From positions 35,774 through 99,773 of the forward strand of contig NZ_JAPESW010000012.1 in assembly GCF_028527925.1 (NCBI RefSeq): DNA of 64,000 nt. The letters are read 5' to 3'. Below are positions 44,342 to 53,394 of this stretch, piece by piece. The notes under the pieces are model-generated. The model worked only from the letters and a program-made list of their open reading frames with translations, ran no database searches and had not been told where the DNA came from. Every line of letters begins with the position of its first letter. Within the stretch, counting starts at the first letter, position 1. The DNA is from Cellulomonas fimi. GTDB taxonomy: Bacteria > Actinomycetota > Actinomycetes > Actinomycetales > Cellulomonadaceae. Made by a program: the position numbers and the translations under genes.

Positions 44342-46084
44342 TCAAGCCTCACGCCGATGGTCAGGACGCGCCATAGTAGATCCTCCCGACGGGCCCGTGA
44401 GGTCCGGTTCGGGAACCTCGTCGGGTGCGCTCGGCAGCAGGACGCGGACGGTCGTGCCGCCGCCGGGGGTCTCGTCGAGGCCCACCGTGCCGCCGTGCGC
44501 GGTCACGATGGCAGCGACGATCGCCATCCCGAGGCCCGCCCCGCCGGAGTCGCGGCCGCGCGACGCGTCGACCCGGTAGAACCGCTCGAACACCCGCGCG
44601 GCGTGCTCGGGGTCGATCCCGGGCCCGTGGTCGCGCACCTCCAGCACGGCCTGCCCGTCGGGCGCGGTGCCGACGGCCAGCTCGACGGGCGTGCCGGGGG
44701 GCGTGTGCTGCACGACGTTCCCGACCAGGTTCGCGACGACCTGTCGCAGCCGCGGCTCCTCGCCGAGGACGACGCAGGGGCCGGACGGTGCACCGGCGAC
44801 GAGCGGCACGAGCCGCGCGGTCCGCGACGGGTCGAGCGCGTGCAGGTCGCTGACCGCGTCGGCGGCGAGCACGGTCAGGTCGACGGGCTCGCGGCGCAGG
44901 GGGCGGTTCTCGTCGAGGCGGGCGAGCGCGAGGAGGTCGTCGACGAGCCCGCCCATCCGGGTCGCGGAGTCCTCGATGCGCCGCATGGTGTCGTCGACCT
45001 GCGCGGGCTCCCGCAGCGCGCCCATCCGGTAGAGCTCGCCGTACCCGCGGATCGCGGCGAGCGGGGTGCGGAGCTCGTGCGACGCGTCGGCGACGAACCG
45101 GCGCATGCGCGCCTCGGACGCGGTGCGGGCCGCGAACGCCTGCTCGATCTGCGTGAGCATGCCGTTGAGCGCGGCGGAGAGCCGCCCGACCTCGGTCTGC
45201 TCGGGCGCGGGCGGGACGCGGCGCGACAGGTCGCCGGCGGCGATCGCGGCGGCCGTCGACTCGATCTCCCGCAGCGGGCGCAGCGAGCGGCGCACGGCCC
45301 ACGCGCCGGCCAGCGCACCGAGCAGGACGATCCCGGCCCCGCTGACGACGAGGACCAGCACCATGCGCTTGACGGTGCTCTGCACGTCGCCGAGGGGGAG
45401 CGCGACGACGACGGAGCCGGTCGCGCCCTCGACCGTCAGCGGGTAGGCCACGGCCCGCCAGCGCGAGTCGTCGGTCGTGGACCGGACGGTGAACGGCTCG
45501 CCGCGACGGGCGGTCGCCTGGGCGGCCGTCAGGTCGGGCACGACGGGGACGCCGTACCGCAGCCGCGCCGACCGCGACGGCGGGCTCACGTTCTCGAACC
45601 CGCCGACCTGCACGCGCACGTAGTAGTCGCTGGGCGCCAGGGTGCTGCCGAACGGCGTCAGGGAGTCGAGCTGCTGCTGCGCGAGGCTCAGCCCTTCCGA
45701 CTCGAGCTTCTCGTCGACCTGCCCGACCATCGTCCCGCCGAGCAGCGTCGCGCTCACCACGCCGGCGAGCACGAGGCCGAGGCCCACCAGGACGGTGATG
45801 ATGCCGACGAGCCGGTGGACGAGCGGGACGGCGTCCCACCGCGCGCGCAGCGGCGTGCGCCGTTCGGGGGCGGGGGTCCCGGGCGCCTCCGCGGCGAGCG
45901 ATGGCGCGGTCGACGGCGTCGCTGCGGGCGGCGGGACGTCCGCGTGCGGGGGGTGGGCGACGGCAGGTCCGGGCGTCGCGGTCGCCGGGGACGCCGCGGA
46001 CGCGGACGGCCCGGACGTGGACGGCGCGGACGCGGACGCGGGTGGCGTGGACGACGGGCCCGGCGACGAGGGGGACGCGGTCAC
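44342..46084 (-). CDS. HAMP-containing sensor histidine kinase
   Basis: A 580-residue kinase. A Pro/Ala/Ser-rich cytosolic N-terminus of about 85 residues precedes the first transmembrane helix (VGIITVLVGLGLVLAGVVSATLL). An extracellular sensor of about 130 residues and the second helix (VLVLVVSGAGIVLLGALAGAWAV) follow. Then a HAMP domain, HisKA with DASHELRTPLAAIRGYGEL (H336), and a HATPase with N-box ANLVGNVVQHTP, G1 DHGPGIDPEH, F-box FERFYR and G2 GGAGLGMAIV are all complete. It overlaps the response regulator by 4 bp (GTGA). It resembles actinobacterial TcrY/MprB-like kinases; the signal is unknown. Confidence 0.93.
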   Translation of the reverse strand: MTASPSSPGPSSTPPASASAPSTSGPSASAASPATATPGPAVAHPPHADVPPPAATPSTAPSLAAEAPGTPAPERRTPLRARWDAVPLVHRLVGIITVLVGLGLVLAGVVSATLLGGTMVGQVDEKLESEGLSLAQQQLDSLTPFGSTLAPSDYYVRVQVGGFENVSPPSRSARLRYGVPVVPDLTAAQATARRGEPFTVRSTTDDSRWRAVAYPLTVEGATGSVVVALPLGDVQSTVKRMVLVLVVSGAGIVLLGALAGAWAVRRSLRPLREIESTAAAIAAGDLSRRVPPAPEQTEVGRLSAALNGMLTQIEQAFAARTASEARMRRFVADASHELRTPLAAIRGYGELYRMGALREPAQVDDTMRRIEDSATRMGGLVDDLLALARLDENRPLRREPVDLTVLAADAVSDLHALDPSRTARLVPLVAGAPSGPCVVLGEEPRLRQVVANLVGNVVQHTPPGTPVELAVGTAPDGQAVLEVRDHGPGIDPEHAARVFERFYRVDASRGRDSGGAGLGMAIVAAIVTAHGGTVGLDETPGGGTTVRVLLPSAPDEVPEPDLTGPSGGSTMARPDHRREA

Positions 46085-46809
46085 GTCGACTCGCGTAGCA
46101 GGTACCCGACGCCCCGCTTGGTGTGGATGAGCGGCGGCAGCCGGTTGCCGTCGGCGTCGGTGAGCTGGTCGACCTTGCGCCGCAGGTAGGAGATGTACGA
46201 CTCGACGATGTTGGCGTCGCCGCCCCAGTCGTACTGCCACACGTGGTCGAGGATCTGCGACTTCGACAGCACACGCCCGGGGTTGAGCATGAGGTAGCGC
46301 AGGAGCTTGAACTCGGTGGGGGACAGCTCGACGGGGTGACCGGCGCGCACGACCTCGTGGCTGTCCTCGTCGAGCTCGAGGTCGGAGTACCGCAGCACGC
46401 TCGACGACAGCTCGACGCCGGGCGACGTGCGGCGCAGGATCGCGCGGATGCGCGCGACGACCTCCTCGAGGCTGAACGGCTTCGTGACGTAGTCGTCGCC
46501 GCCGACCGTCAGGCCCTGCACCTTGTCGGCGGTGTCGTCGCGCGCGGTGAGGAACAGGACGGGGACGTGCTGGCCCTTCTCGCGGAGCCGGCGCGTGACG
46601 GTGAAGCCGTCCATGTCGGGGAGCATGACGTCGAGGACGACGAGGTCCGGCTCGACGTCGCGAGCCAGTCGCAGCGCGGCCCCGCCGTCGGCGGCGGCGT
46701 GCACCTCGAAGCCCGCGAACCGCAGCGACGTCGCGAGCAGCTCGCGGATGTTCGGCTCGTCGTCGACGACGAGCAGGCGGGCCTCGGGCTGGGCGGGCGC
46801 ACCGGTCAT
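46081..46809 (-). CDS. OmpR-family response regulator
   Basis: A 242-residue regulator. The receiver domain has acidic residues D16/D17, phosphoacceptor D60 in VVLDVMLPDMDGF, the T in VLFLTARDD and the Lys in DDYVTKPFS. The C-terminal winged helix (about residues 140-240) includes VELSPTEFKLLRYLMLNPGRVLSKSQIL and YISYLRRKVD...GVGYLLRES. ATG 46809 is chosen because CAGACT sits 6 nt upstream and the receiver begins soon after; the frame is open to 46869. It is the first gene of the RR-HK-HD operon and diverges from the GATase gene. Confidence 0.94.
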   Translation of the reverse strand: MTGAPAQPEARLLVVDDEPNIRELLATSLRFAGFEVHAAADGGAALRLARDVEPDLVVLDVMLPDMDGFTVTRRLREKGQHVPVLFLTARDDTADKVQGLTVGGDDYVTKPFSLEEVVARIRAILRRTSPGVELSSSVLRYSDLELDEDSHEVVRAGHPVELSPTEFKLLRYLMLNPGRVLSKSQILDHVWQYDWGGDANIVESYISYLRRKVDQLTDADGNRLPPLIHTKRGVGYLLREST

Positions 46810-47033
46810 CGTCCCAGTCTGGTCCCGGTTCCTGGGTGCCGCCTGGGAGCGCGCTGCGTGCGCGGGCACGCGTCGACGAGACCGAGGACACCTCCGGGGC
46901 TGGACACGTCCGCGGGACGCCGTCTGAGCGGGTGGAACCTGCGACGGGCGATGTGCGCTGACGTGCGCCGACGCCCCGGACGGTCCAGAGGACCCGGGTG
47001 AGGCGGGTGCGGCAGCGGGTACGGTGCTGCCTC

Positions 47034-47786
47034 GTGACTGCTGCCACGCCCCCCACCGCGCCGGTGCTCACGGTCGTCCAGCTCGACGCCGGAGTGCCGC
47101 TCGACCGCTTCGCCGGCTGGCTCGACGGCGTCGACGTGCGCCTCGTGCGCGCCGACCTCGGTGAAGCCCTGCCCCCGGCCGACACCCTCGACGGCCTCCT
47201 CGTGCTCGGCGGCCAGATGTCCGCGCTGTCCGACGACGCGCCCGGCATCCCCGCCACCCGGACGCTGCTCGCCGACTCCGTGCAGGCGGGCGTGCCGACG
47301 CTCGGCATCTGCCTCGGCGCCCAGCTGCTCGCCGTGGCGACCGGCGGCCGCGTGCACGTCGCCGCTCCGCCCGGACGCGAGTCGGGGGTCGTCGACGTGC
47401 GATGGCGGCCCGAGGCCGTCGGCGATCCCGTCGTGGGCGCGCTCGTCGACGCGGACGTCCCCGAGGACCACCGGTCGACCCCGATGCCGAGCATGCACGC
47501 CGACGCGATCGTCGACCTGCCGCGCACGGCGACGTGGCTCGCGCACTCGCGCCAGTACCCGTACCAGGCGTTCCGCGTCGGGTCGGCGTGGGGCGTCCAG
47601 TTCCACCCGGAGGCGTCGCCCGCGACGCTGCACGCGTGGGCCGAGCTGCACGACGACGTCGACACGGCGGCGGTCGACGCGGCGACGGCCGAGCAGGACG
47701 CGTCCGTCGCGCGCGCCGGGGAGACGATCGCGCGGGCGTTCGCGGGCCTGGTCGTCGCGCGGGCCGCGGACCGCACGCCCGCCTGA
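47034..47786 (+). CDS. class I glutamine amidotransferase-like protein
   Basis: A 250-residue stand-alone type 1 GATase domain. The nucleophile elbow is TLGICLGAQLLA, the oxyanion segment LLVLGGQMSAL, and the catalytic His/Glu pair is in GVQFHPEAS. It lacks a synthetase domain, so it belongs to the GuaA-like amidotransferase/peptidase group of unknown substrate. GTG 47034 lies 8 nt after TACGGT (47020-47025), apparently leaderless. It converges on the pspA gene; repeats and a hairpin lie between. Confidence 0.87.
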   Translation: MTAATPPTAPVLTVVQLDAGVPLDRFAGWLDGVDVRLVRADLGEALPPADTLDGLLVLGGQMSALSDDAPGIPATRTLLADSVQAGVPTLGICLGAQLLAVATGGRVHVAAPPGRESGVVDVRWRPEAVGDPVVGALVDADVPEDHRSTPMPSMHADAIVDLPRTATWLAHSRQYPYQAFRVGSAWGVQFHPEASPATLHAWAELHDDVDTAAVDAATAEQDASVARAGETIARAFAGLVVARAADRTPA

Positions 47787-47788
47787 CG

Positions 47789-47877
47789 GTCCGCACCCGC
47801 ACGGACAGCACGCGTCCGCACCCGCACGGACAGCACCCGCACGGACAGCACACGTCCGCACCCGCACGGACAGCACG
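47789..47877 (+). repeat. tandem repeat array behind the GATase gene
   Basis: The 15-mer CCGCACGGACAGCAC occurs four times. Three copies belong to a 25-bp unit beginning GTCCGCACC, and one is a shortened unit. The array starts immediately after the stop codon. Confidence 0.85.
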
Positions 47878-47910
47878 ACGGCCGGCCCCCTCGTGGGAGC
47901 CGGCCGTCGT
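47875..47910. terminator. bidirectional hairpin terminator
   Basis: A perfect 12-bp stem (ACGACGGCCGGC, 47875-47886 with 47899-47910) lies between the convergent GATase and pspA genes. Confidence 0.78.
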
Positions 47911-47933
47911 CGTCCGCGGGTCGTCCGCCCGTG

Positions 47934-48710
47934 TCACTGCTCGGGCGCGGCCTCCAGCTGGGGCGTGACCGGCGTGGTGCCGAGCGCCTGCGGCGCGCTG
48001 CCCTGCTTGAGCGCCGCGAGCCGGGCCTCGACCTCGATCTGCGCACCGGACGCCTCGAGCTCGGCGAACTGCGCGTCGATCGACGACGCGGCGAGCTCCG
48101 CCTGGCCCATCGCCATGGCCTCCTCGCGGCGCACCTTCTCCTCGAATCGCGCGAGCTCGCTGGTCGGGTCGAGCACGTTGATCGACGAGATCGCGGTCTG
48201 CACGGTCTGCTGGGCCTGTGCCGACTTCTGCCGCGCGACGAGCGTGTCGCGCCGCGTCTTGAGCTGGCCGAGCTTGTCCTTCATGAGCGCCAGGCCGGAC
48301 TTGAGCTTCTCGACGGTCTCGCGCTGCGAGGCGATGAGCGGCTCGGCCTCGCGGACCTCGCCCTCGGCCTGGATCTGCTTGCCGAGCGCGACCTTGGCGA
48401 GGTTGTCGAAGCGGTCGGCCTTGACGGTGTCGCCCGCGGCACGCGCCTGGTCGGCGGCCGTCGACGCGGCGAGGGCCTTGCCGCCCCACTCGCGCGCCGC
48501 GGCGACGTCCTCGTTGTAGTCCTGCTCGGCGAGCCGCAGGTTGCCGATCGTCTGGGCGATCGCCTGCTCCGCCTCGGCGATGGAGTTCGTGTAGTCGCGG
48601 ACCAGCTGGTCCAGCATCTTCTGCGGGTCCTCGGCCTGGTCGATCAGCGCGTTGATGTTCGCGCGCGCCAGCTGGGTGATCCGCCCGAAGATGCTCTGCT
48701 TCTCGGTCAT
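47934..48710 (-). CDS. pspA: PspA/IM30 family phage-shock protein
   Basis: A 258-residue protein made almost entirely of long amphipathic coiled-coil helices (ESCRT-III-like fold). It starts with the membrane-binding amphipathic helix SIFGRITQLARANINALIDQ and family motif AEDPQKMLDQLVRDY. It is expected to protect the cell membrane under stress by forming oligomeric scaffolds. The tail (TTPVTPQLEAAPEQ) is disordered. A TPM-domain gene follows upstream in the same direction, a known pairing for PspA in Gram-positive bacteria. Confidence 0.94.
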   Translation of the reverse strand: MTEKQSIFGRITQLARANINALIDQAEDPQKMLDQLVRDYTNSIAEAEQAIAQTIGNLRLAEQDYNEDVAAAREWGGKALAASTAADQARAAGDTVKADRFDNLAKVALGKQIQAEGEVREAEPLIASQRETVEKLKSGLALMKDKLGQLKTRRDTLVARQKSAQAQQTVQTAISSINVLDPTSELARFEEKVRREEAMAMGQAELAASSIDAQFAELEASGAQIEVEARLAALKQGSAPQALGTTPVTPQLEAAPEQ

Positions 48711-48827
48711 CGCCGTGCCTTCCCTCGCTCCGTGGTCGTGCCGTGGTCCTGCGCTCGTGCTGTCGTGCTCGTCCTGTGCCGTCGTCCGCCCGCGGGCGCC
48801 GGTCCTCGGCCGGGTCGTGGCCGGGGG

Positions 48828-50849
48828 TCAGAAGCCGCCGCCGAAGCCGCCGTCGCCGAACCCGCCGCCGTCGAAGCCGCCCCCGCCGCCTCCTCCGCCG
48901 CCGCCCCAGCCGCCACCGCCGCGCAGGATCGAGTCGAGCAGGATGCCGCCGAGCACCATCCCGCCCACGCCGTTGAGGCCGCCGCCGCCCATGCCGCGCT
49001 GACCCGTCGACTGGTAGCGGTACGCGTCGGCCTGCTCGACGTCCGCCTGCGCGAGGTACTGCGCGTCGGCGACGAGCTCCTCGGCCTTGCGGGCCGACTC
49101 GAGCGCGGCCTCGGGATCGGTCCCCGCCTGGTCCTCCGCCTGCCGGTACCAGCGCTCCGCCTCCGCGAGCCGCGTCCGCGCCTCCGGGCCGACGGCACCG
49201 CGTCGCGTCGCGACGAAGTCGCTGGTCGCGCGCAACGCCGAGCGCAGCCGGCCGAGCGTCTCGTCGAGCAGGCTCCGCGCGCGGTCGGCACGCTCACGCG
49301 CTTCGCGCAGCGGCGCCAGGGCCGCGTCGATCGCCGCCTCGGCCTCGGTGATGGTGCGCAGCGCCGCGAGCGGGTCGCCCGCGCCCGTCCGGGCGGTCTG
49401 CGCCGTGGCGATCGCGGTCTGCGCCGCCGCGACGCGCGGTGCGACCTCGGGGCGGCCGGGGCCGAGCCGCTGCGCGTCGGCGATGTCCGAGGTGATGGAC
49501 GCGATCGCCGCGTCGAGGCGCGGACCCGCCGACGCGAGGTCGGCACCGGCGTGGTCGACCGCGTCGAGCAGCACGCGCGCCTGCCCGAGCGCCTCCTCCG
49601 CGGCCCGTGCGTACCGGACGGCCGTCGCGCGGTCGCCCTGCCCGAGCGCCGTGCGGCCCTGGGTGAGCGTCGCGCCGACCTCGTCGAGCAGGAGCCGCGC
49701 CTGGTCGGGGTTGTGCACGACGGACGCCAGGGCCGTCGCCGGGTACCGCGTCTGGAGCGTCTGCAGCGTCGCGCGGGCCGTGTCGACACGCGACTGCAGC
49801 GCCGCGGCCTCGCGCGCGTGCGCCTCGATCGCGTCGCCGACACGCGACTCGACGTCACGGAGCTCGTCGAACGCCTGCTTCTGCGCGTCGAGCGCCGCGG
49901 ACACCTGCGCGACCGTCCGGATGATGCGCGTCGCCGTGTCGCGGACCTGCGGCTCAGTGTCCGGGATGTCGTCGTCGAGCGTCTGGCGGAGGCGGAAGGC
50001 CTCGGTCACCTGCTGCTTCGCGGTCGTGAGCACGTGCTCGAACTCGCGCGTCGCGTCCGGTCCGAACTGCGCCTGCGCGAAGCCGAGCTCCTGCTCCGAC
50101 GTGCGCAGCGCGTCGTCGATCCGGACCAGCGCCGACGACGACCGCTTGTCGAGCTCCGCGGTCGGCAGCGCCGCGAGCTCGTCGACGGGCCCGACGGCCT
50201 GCTGCTGCGGGGGCGGTCCGGCCTGGCGGTCCCGCCGGCGCCGGAGGAACGCCGACAGGGCGAAGAACCCGCCGATGACGACGAGACCCAGCAGCAGCAC
50301 CCCGCCGAAGCCGAACCCGCCGCCACCGCCGGCACCCGTCGCCGAGGCGCGCAGCGAGTCGGCCGTCGCGACCGCCGCACCCGCCCAGTCGTCCTGCGCC
50401 AGCTGGTCCTCCGCAGCCGTCGCGGCCGCCTGCACCTCGCCGCTCGACAGGTCGCCCGTGGACTCCGGCACGAGCGCGTACCGCCGCGCCTCCGTCGCGA
50501 CCGCGAGCACGAAGTCCGACTCGCCCAGTCCCGACTGCGCGGCCGTCGCCTGCGCCCAGTCGACCGGGTTCTGCCCGGCGAAGTCCGCGACGTACACCAC
50601 GTACAGGTCGTACGGCGTCGCGTCCGACAGCTCGTCGAGCGCCGCCTGCACCTCACCCTGCGAGCCGCCGAGCGCCCCGACCTCGTCGGTGATGTCCGCC
50701 GTGATCGACACCGGCTCCGCGGACCGCAGCGGCACGGCAGACGCCGGCGCCGCGGCGAGGACGGGCACCGCCGCGAGGGCGACAGCGGCGGCCGCGCACG
50801 CGGGACCGACGAAGGGCACGAGCGACGACGCGCGGGACCGGGGACGCAC
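48828..50849 (-). CDS. TPM-domain membrane protein with coiled coils and Gly-rich tail
   Basis: A 673-residue protein with a signal peptide (CAAAAVALAAVPVLAAAPASA) and an extracytoplasmic TPM domain (about 45-165; ITADITDEVGALGG, YDLYVVYVADFAGQNP, LAVATEARRYALVPE). One transmembrane helix follows (FGGVLLLGLVVIGGFFALSAFL), then about 400 residues of Ala/Arg/Glu-rich coiled-coil repeats, and a C-terminal Gly-rich GGGFDGGGFGDGGFGGGF-like tail. TPM proteins have been described as acid phosphatases or photosystem repair factors, so the role here is open. AAAGGA lies before GTG 50849. It lies upstream of pspA with a 117-bp gap and probably functions with it at the membrane. Confidence 0.87.
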   Translation of the reverse strand: MRPRSRASSLVPFVGPACAAAAVALAAVPVLAAAPASAVPLRSAEPVSITADITDEVGALGGSQGEVQAALDELSDATPYDLYVVYVADFAGQNPVDWAQATAAQSGLGESDFVLAVATEARRYALVPESTGDLSSGEVQAAATAAEDQLAQDDWAGAAVATADSLRASATGAGGGGGFGFGGVLLLGLVVIGGFFALSAFLRRRRDRQAGPPPQQQAVGPVDELAALPTAELDKRSSSALVRIDDALRTSEQELGFAQAQFGPDATREFEHVLTTAKQQVTEAFRLRQTLDDDIPDTEPQVRDTATRIIRTVAQVSAALDAQKQAFDELRDVESRVGDAIEAHAREAAALQSRVDTARATLQTLQTRYPATALASVVHNPDQARLLLDEVGATLTQGRTALGQGDRATAVRYARAAEEALGQARVLLDAVDHAGADLASAGPRLDAAIASITSDIADAQRLGPGRPEVAPRVAAAQTAIATAQTARTGAGDPLAALRTITEAEAAIDAALAPLREARERADRARSLLDETLGRLRSALRATSDFVATRRGAVGPEARTRLAEAERWYRQAEDQAGTDPEAALESARKAEELVADAQYLAQADVEQADAYRYQSTGQRGMGGGGLNGVGGMVLGGILLDSILRGGGGWGGGGGGGGGGFDGGGFGDGGFGGGF

Positions 50850-51093
50850 GCGACGATCCTTTCTCAGGGTGGTACCCGTCGCAACGAGACACCGTGCCGC
50901 GGGGTTCCCGTGCGGCTCGCGGGACCGCCGTCCGTCGCCGCGCTCGCCGGCGTGTCGTCGCAGGTCAGGGCGGCGCGGCGCATTGACGACCCGAGGCCGA
51001 CGGTGGGAGGGTCGTGGCACACAGCGAACTCACAGGGACGGGCCGCGCCCGCCGGAGCCGCTGGGAGCAGATCGGGACGGGAAGGTGGGACAG

Positions 51094-51528
51094 GTGCCGC
51101 GCAGCAGACGGGTGAGCCGCACGGTCGCCGTCGCGGTCCTCACGGTCGTCGGCATGCTCGCCCTCACCGCACCCGGTCACGCCGCAGGACCGGGAGGCCC
51201 CGCCACCGCGGGCTCGACGGTGGCGCCGGACACGCGCACCGGCTCGCTCGTCGACCGTGGACGCCTCGACGCCGCCGTCGCGCACGTCGTGGACGACGTC
51301 GCCGCGGTCGTCGAGCGCGCGCGGACCGCCGTCGGCGAGACGCTCGCCTGGCAGCGGGACGCCGTCGTCGCCTGGTGGACCGGATCGGCGCCCGGCTGGG
51401 TCCGTCAGGCCGCCCGCGTCGGACCCGCGCTGTGGGACCTGCGCGACTCCGCCCGCGAGCTCATGCGGTCGCAGGCACATCGGTGGCTGTCGTGGGTGGC
51501 CGGCGACGGAGCCGTCGCGCGACGCTGA
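51094..51528 (+). CDS. small exported protein of unknown function
   Basis: A 144-residue protein with a typical Sec signal peptide: basic PRSRRVSRT, core VAVAVLTVVGMLALTA, cleavage near GHAAGP. The mature part is helical and Trp-rich at the end (LAWQRDAVVAWWTG, RWLSWVAGD), suggesting a membrane- or wall-interacting helix bundle. No family is recognised. GTG 51094 has GGTGGGA before it; GTG 51085 is an in-frame alternative. It diverges from the TPM gene across 244 bp. Confidence 0.65.
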   Translation: MPRSRRVSRTVAVAVLTVVGMLALTAPGHAAGPGGPATAGSTVAPDTRTGSLVDRGRLDAAVAHVVDDVAAVVERARTAVGETLAWQRDAVVAWWTGSAPGWVRQAARVGPALWDLRDSARELMRSQAHRWLSWVAGDGAVARR

Positions 51529-51693
51529 CCGCTCACGTGCCGCCGACGCCGGGCCGCCCTTCCGTTGGGCGGCGGCTTCGGCTCCGCTGTGCGACATCGA
51601 TGTGTCTGACTCCGGCGGAAGTCGCTCCCGCGGAGGTGTGGCGGATCGCGTCTCTGGTCGGGGGGCGGGGCGAGGTCCCCGTGCTTGTGGTCG

Positions 51694-51768
51694 GATCTCG
51701 ACTCCGCTCCGTAGATCGCGAGTGCGGCCTTCGGCCGCCCCCACGATCTACTGCGCTACGTCGAGATC
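51694..51768. repeat. large imperfect inverted repeat overlapping the xpb 3' end
   Basis: Arms 51694-51718 and 51744-51768 are 25 nt each: the outer 9 (GATCTCGAC) and inner 8 (GTAGATCG) bases are identical in inverted orientation, and the middle 8 differ. The right arm contains the last codons and stop of the helicase gene. Between the arms is a tight hairpin, GCGGCC-TTC-GGCCGC (51724-51738). Confidence 0.6.
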
Positions 51769-53394
51769 CTCCGCGTCGACGATGGAGTAGGCGTAGCCCT
51801 GCTCCGCCAGGAAGCGCTGGCGGTGGGCCGCGAACTCCTGGTCGACGGTGTCGCGCGCGACGACGGTGTAGAAGTGCGCGGTCTTGCCGTCGGACTTGGG
51901 GCGCATGATCCGGCCGAGGCGCTGCGCCTCCTCCTGGCGGGACCCGAACGACCCCGACACCTGGATCGCGACGGACGCCTCGGGCAGGTCGATCGAGAAG
52001 TTCGCGACCTTGCTGACGACGAGCTTGTGGATCTCGCCGGCCCGGAACGCGTCGAAGAGGCGCTGCCGCTCGCGCACGGTCGTCTCACCCGTGATGAGGT
52101 CGGCGTCGATGTGCTCGGCGAGCTCGTGGAGCTGGTCGAGGTACTGGCCGATGACGAGCACCTGGTCGCCCTCGTGCTGCGCGACGAGCCGCTCGACGAC
52201 CCGGTTCTTCCCGGCGGCCGTCGCGGCGAGGCGGTACTTGTCCTCGGGCTCGGCGGTCGCGTAGAGCATGCGCTCGTGGTCGGGCAGCGTGAGGCGGACC
52301 TCGATGCAGTCGGCGGGCGCGATGTAGCCCTGCGCCTCGATGTCCTTCCACGGCGCGTCGAACCGCTTGGGGCCGATGAGGCTGAACACCTCGTCCTCGC
52401 GCCCGTCCTCGCGGACGAGCGTCGCGGTCAGGCCCAGGCGACGGCGGGCCTGGAGGTCGGCCGTCATGCGGAAGATCGGCGCGGGCAGCAGGTGGACCTC
52501 GTCGTAGACGATGAGGCCCCAGTCGCGCGCGTCGAGCAGCTCGAGGTGCGTGTAGACGCCCTTCCGCTTCGTCGTGAGCACCTGGTAGGTCGCGATGGTG
52601 ACCGGGCGGATCTCCTTGCGGGCGCCCGAGTACTCGCCGATCTCGTCCTCGGTCAGCGACGTGCGCCTGACGAGCTCGTCGCGCCACTGCCGCGCGGACA
52701 CGGTGTTGGTGACGAGGATCAGGGTCGTCGTCGACGACTTCGCCATCGCCCCGGCGCCGACGAGCGTCTTGCCCGCGCCGCACGGGAGGACGACGACCCC
52801 CGACCCGCCGTGCCAGAACGACTCGACCGCGTGCTCCTGGTAGGGCCGCAGGTGCCAGCCGTCCTGCGCGAGGTCGATCGCGTGCGCCTCGCCGTCGACG
52901 TAGCCCGCGAGGTCCTCGGCGGGCCAGCCGAGCTTGAGCAGCACCTGCTTGAGGTGCCCGCGCTCCGACGGGTGCACGACGACGTCGGTCTCGTCGATCC
53001 GCGCGCCGAGCAGCCCGGCGGTGCGCTTCGACCGCATGACCTCGGCGAGCACCGCGGCGTCGAGCGCGTGCAGGACCAGCCCGTGCACGGGGTGCTGCAC
53101 GAGCTGCAGCCGCCCGTACCGCGACATGGTCTCGGCGACGTCGACGAGCAGCGCGTGCGGCACCGGGTAGCGCGAGTACTCCAGGAGCACGTCGACGACC
53201 TGCTCGGCGTCGTGCCCGGCGGCGCGCGCGTTCCACAGGCCCAGCGGCGTGAGCCGGTACGTGTGCACGTGCTCGGGCGCGCGCTCCAGCTCGGCGAAGG
53301 GGGCGATGGCCCGCCGGCAGGCGTCGGCCTGGTCGTGGTCGACCTCGAGCAGCAGCGTCTTGTCGCTCTGCACGATCAGCGGGCCGTTCGTCAC
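51748..53394 (-). CDS. XPB/ERCC3-type DNA repair helicase
   Basis: A 548-residue SF2 helicase of the bacterial XPB type. An N-terminal damage-recognition-like region (to about 180) precedes Walker A VVLPCGAGKTLVGAG, motif Ia VTNTVSARQW, motif II VYDEVHLLPA (DEVH), and motif III LGLTATLVREDGREDE. The C-terminal RecA fold has motif V (VVSKVANFSIDLPEA) and motif VI (RQEEAQRLGRIMRPK). It unwinds DNA 3'-5' with ATP; its cellular role in bacteria is unsettled. The GTG overlaps the stop of the next gene by 4 bp (GTGA), so it is coupled to the Rv0862c-like partner. Confidence 0.95.
   Translation of the reverse strand: MTNGPLIVQSDKTLLLEVDHDQADACRRAIAPFAELERAPEHVHTYRLTPLGLWNARAAGHDAEQVVDVLLEYSRYPVPHALLVDVAETMSRYGRLQLVQHPVHGLVLHALDAAVLAEVMRSKRTAGLLGARIDETDVVVHPSERGHLKQVLLKLGWPAEDLAGYVDGEAHAIDLAQDGWHLRPYQEHAVESFWHGGSGVVVLPCGAGKTLVGAGAMAKSSTTTLILVTNTVSARQWRDELVRRTSLTEDEIGEYSGARKEIRPVTIATYQVLTTKRKGVYTHLELLDARDWGLIVYDEVHLLPAPIFRMTADLQARRRLGLTATLVREDGREDEVFSLIGPKRFDAPWKDIEAQGYIAPADCIEVRLTLPDHERMLYATAEPEDKYRLAATAAGKNRVVERLVAQHEGDQVLVIGQYLDQLHELAEHIDADLITGETTVRERQRLFDAFRAGEIHKLVVSKVANFSIDLPEASVAIQVSGSFGSRQEEAQRLGRIMRPKSDGKTAHFYTVVARDTVDQEFAAHRQRFLAEQGYAYSIVDAEDLDVAQ

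Noticed and set aside
48828..51528. Very long open frame on the plus strand opposite the TPM gene
   Set aside because: It is a GC-driven mirror of the minus-strand coding sequence, with Ser/Arg-rich composition. Only its last part, from 51094, has a signal peptide and lies outside the TPM gene, so only that was kept.
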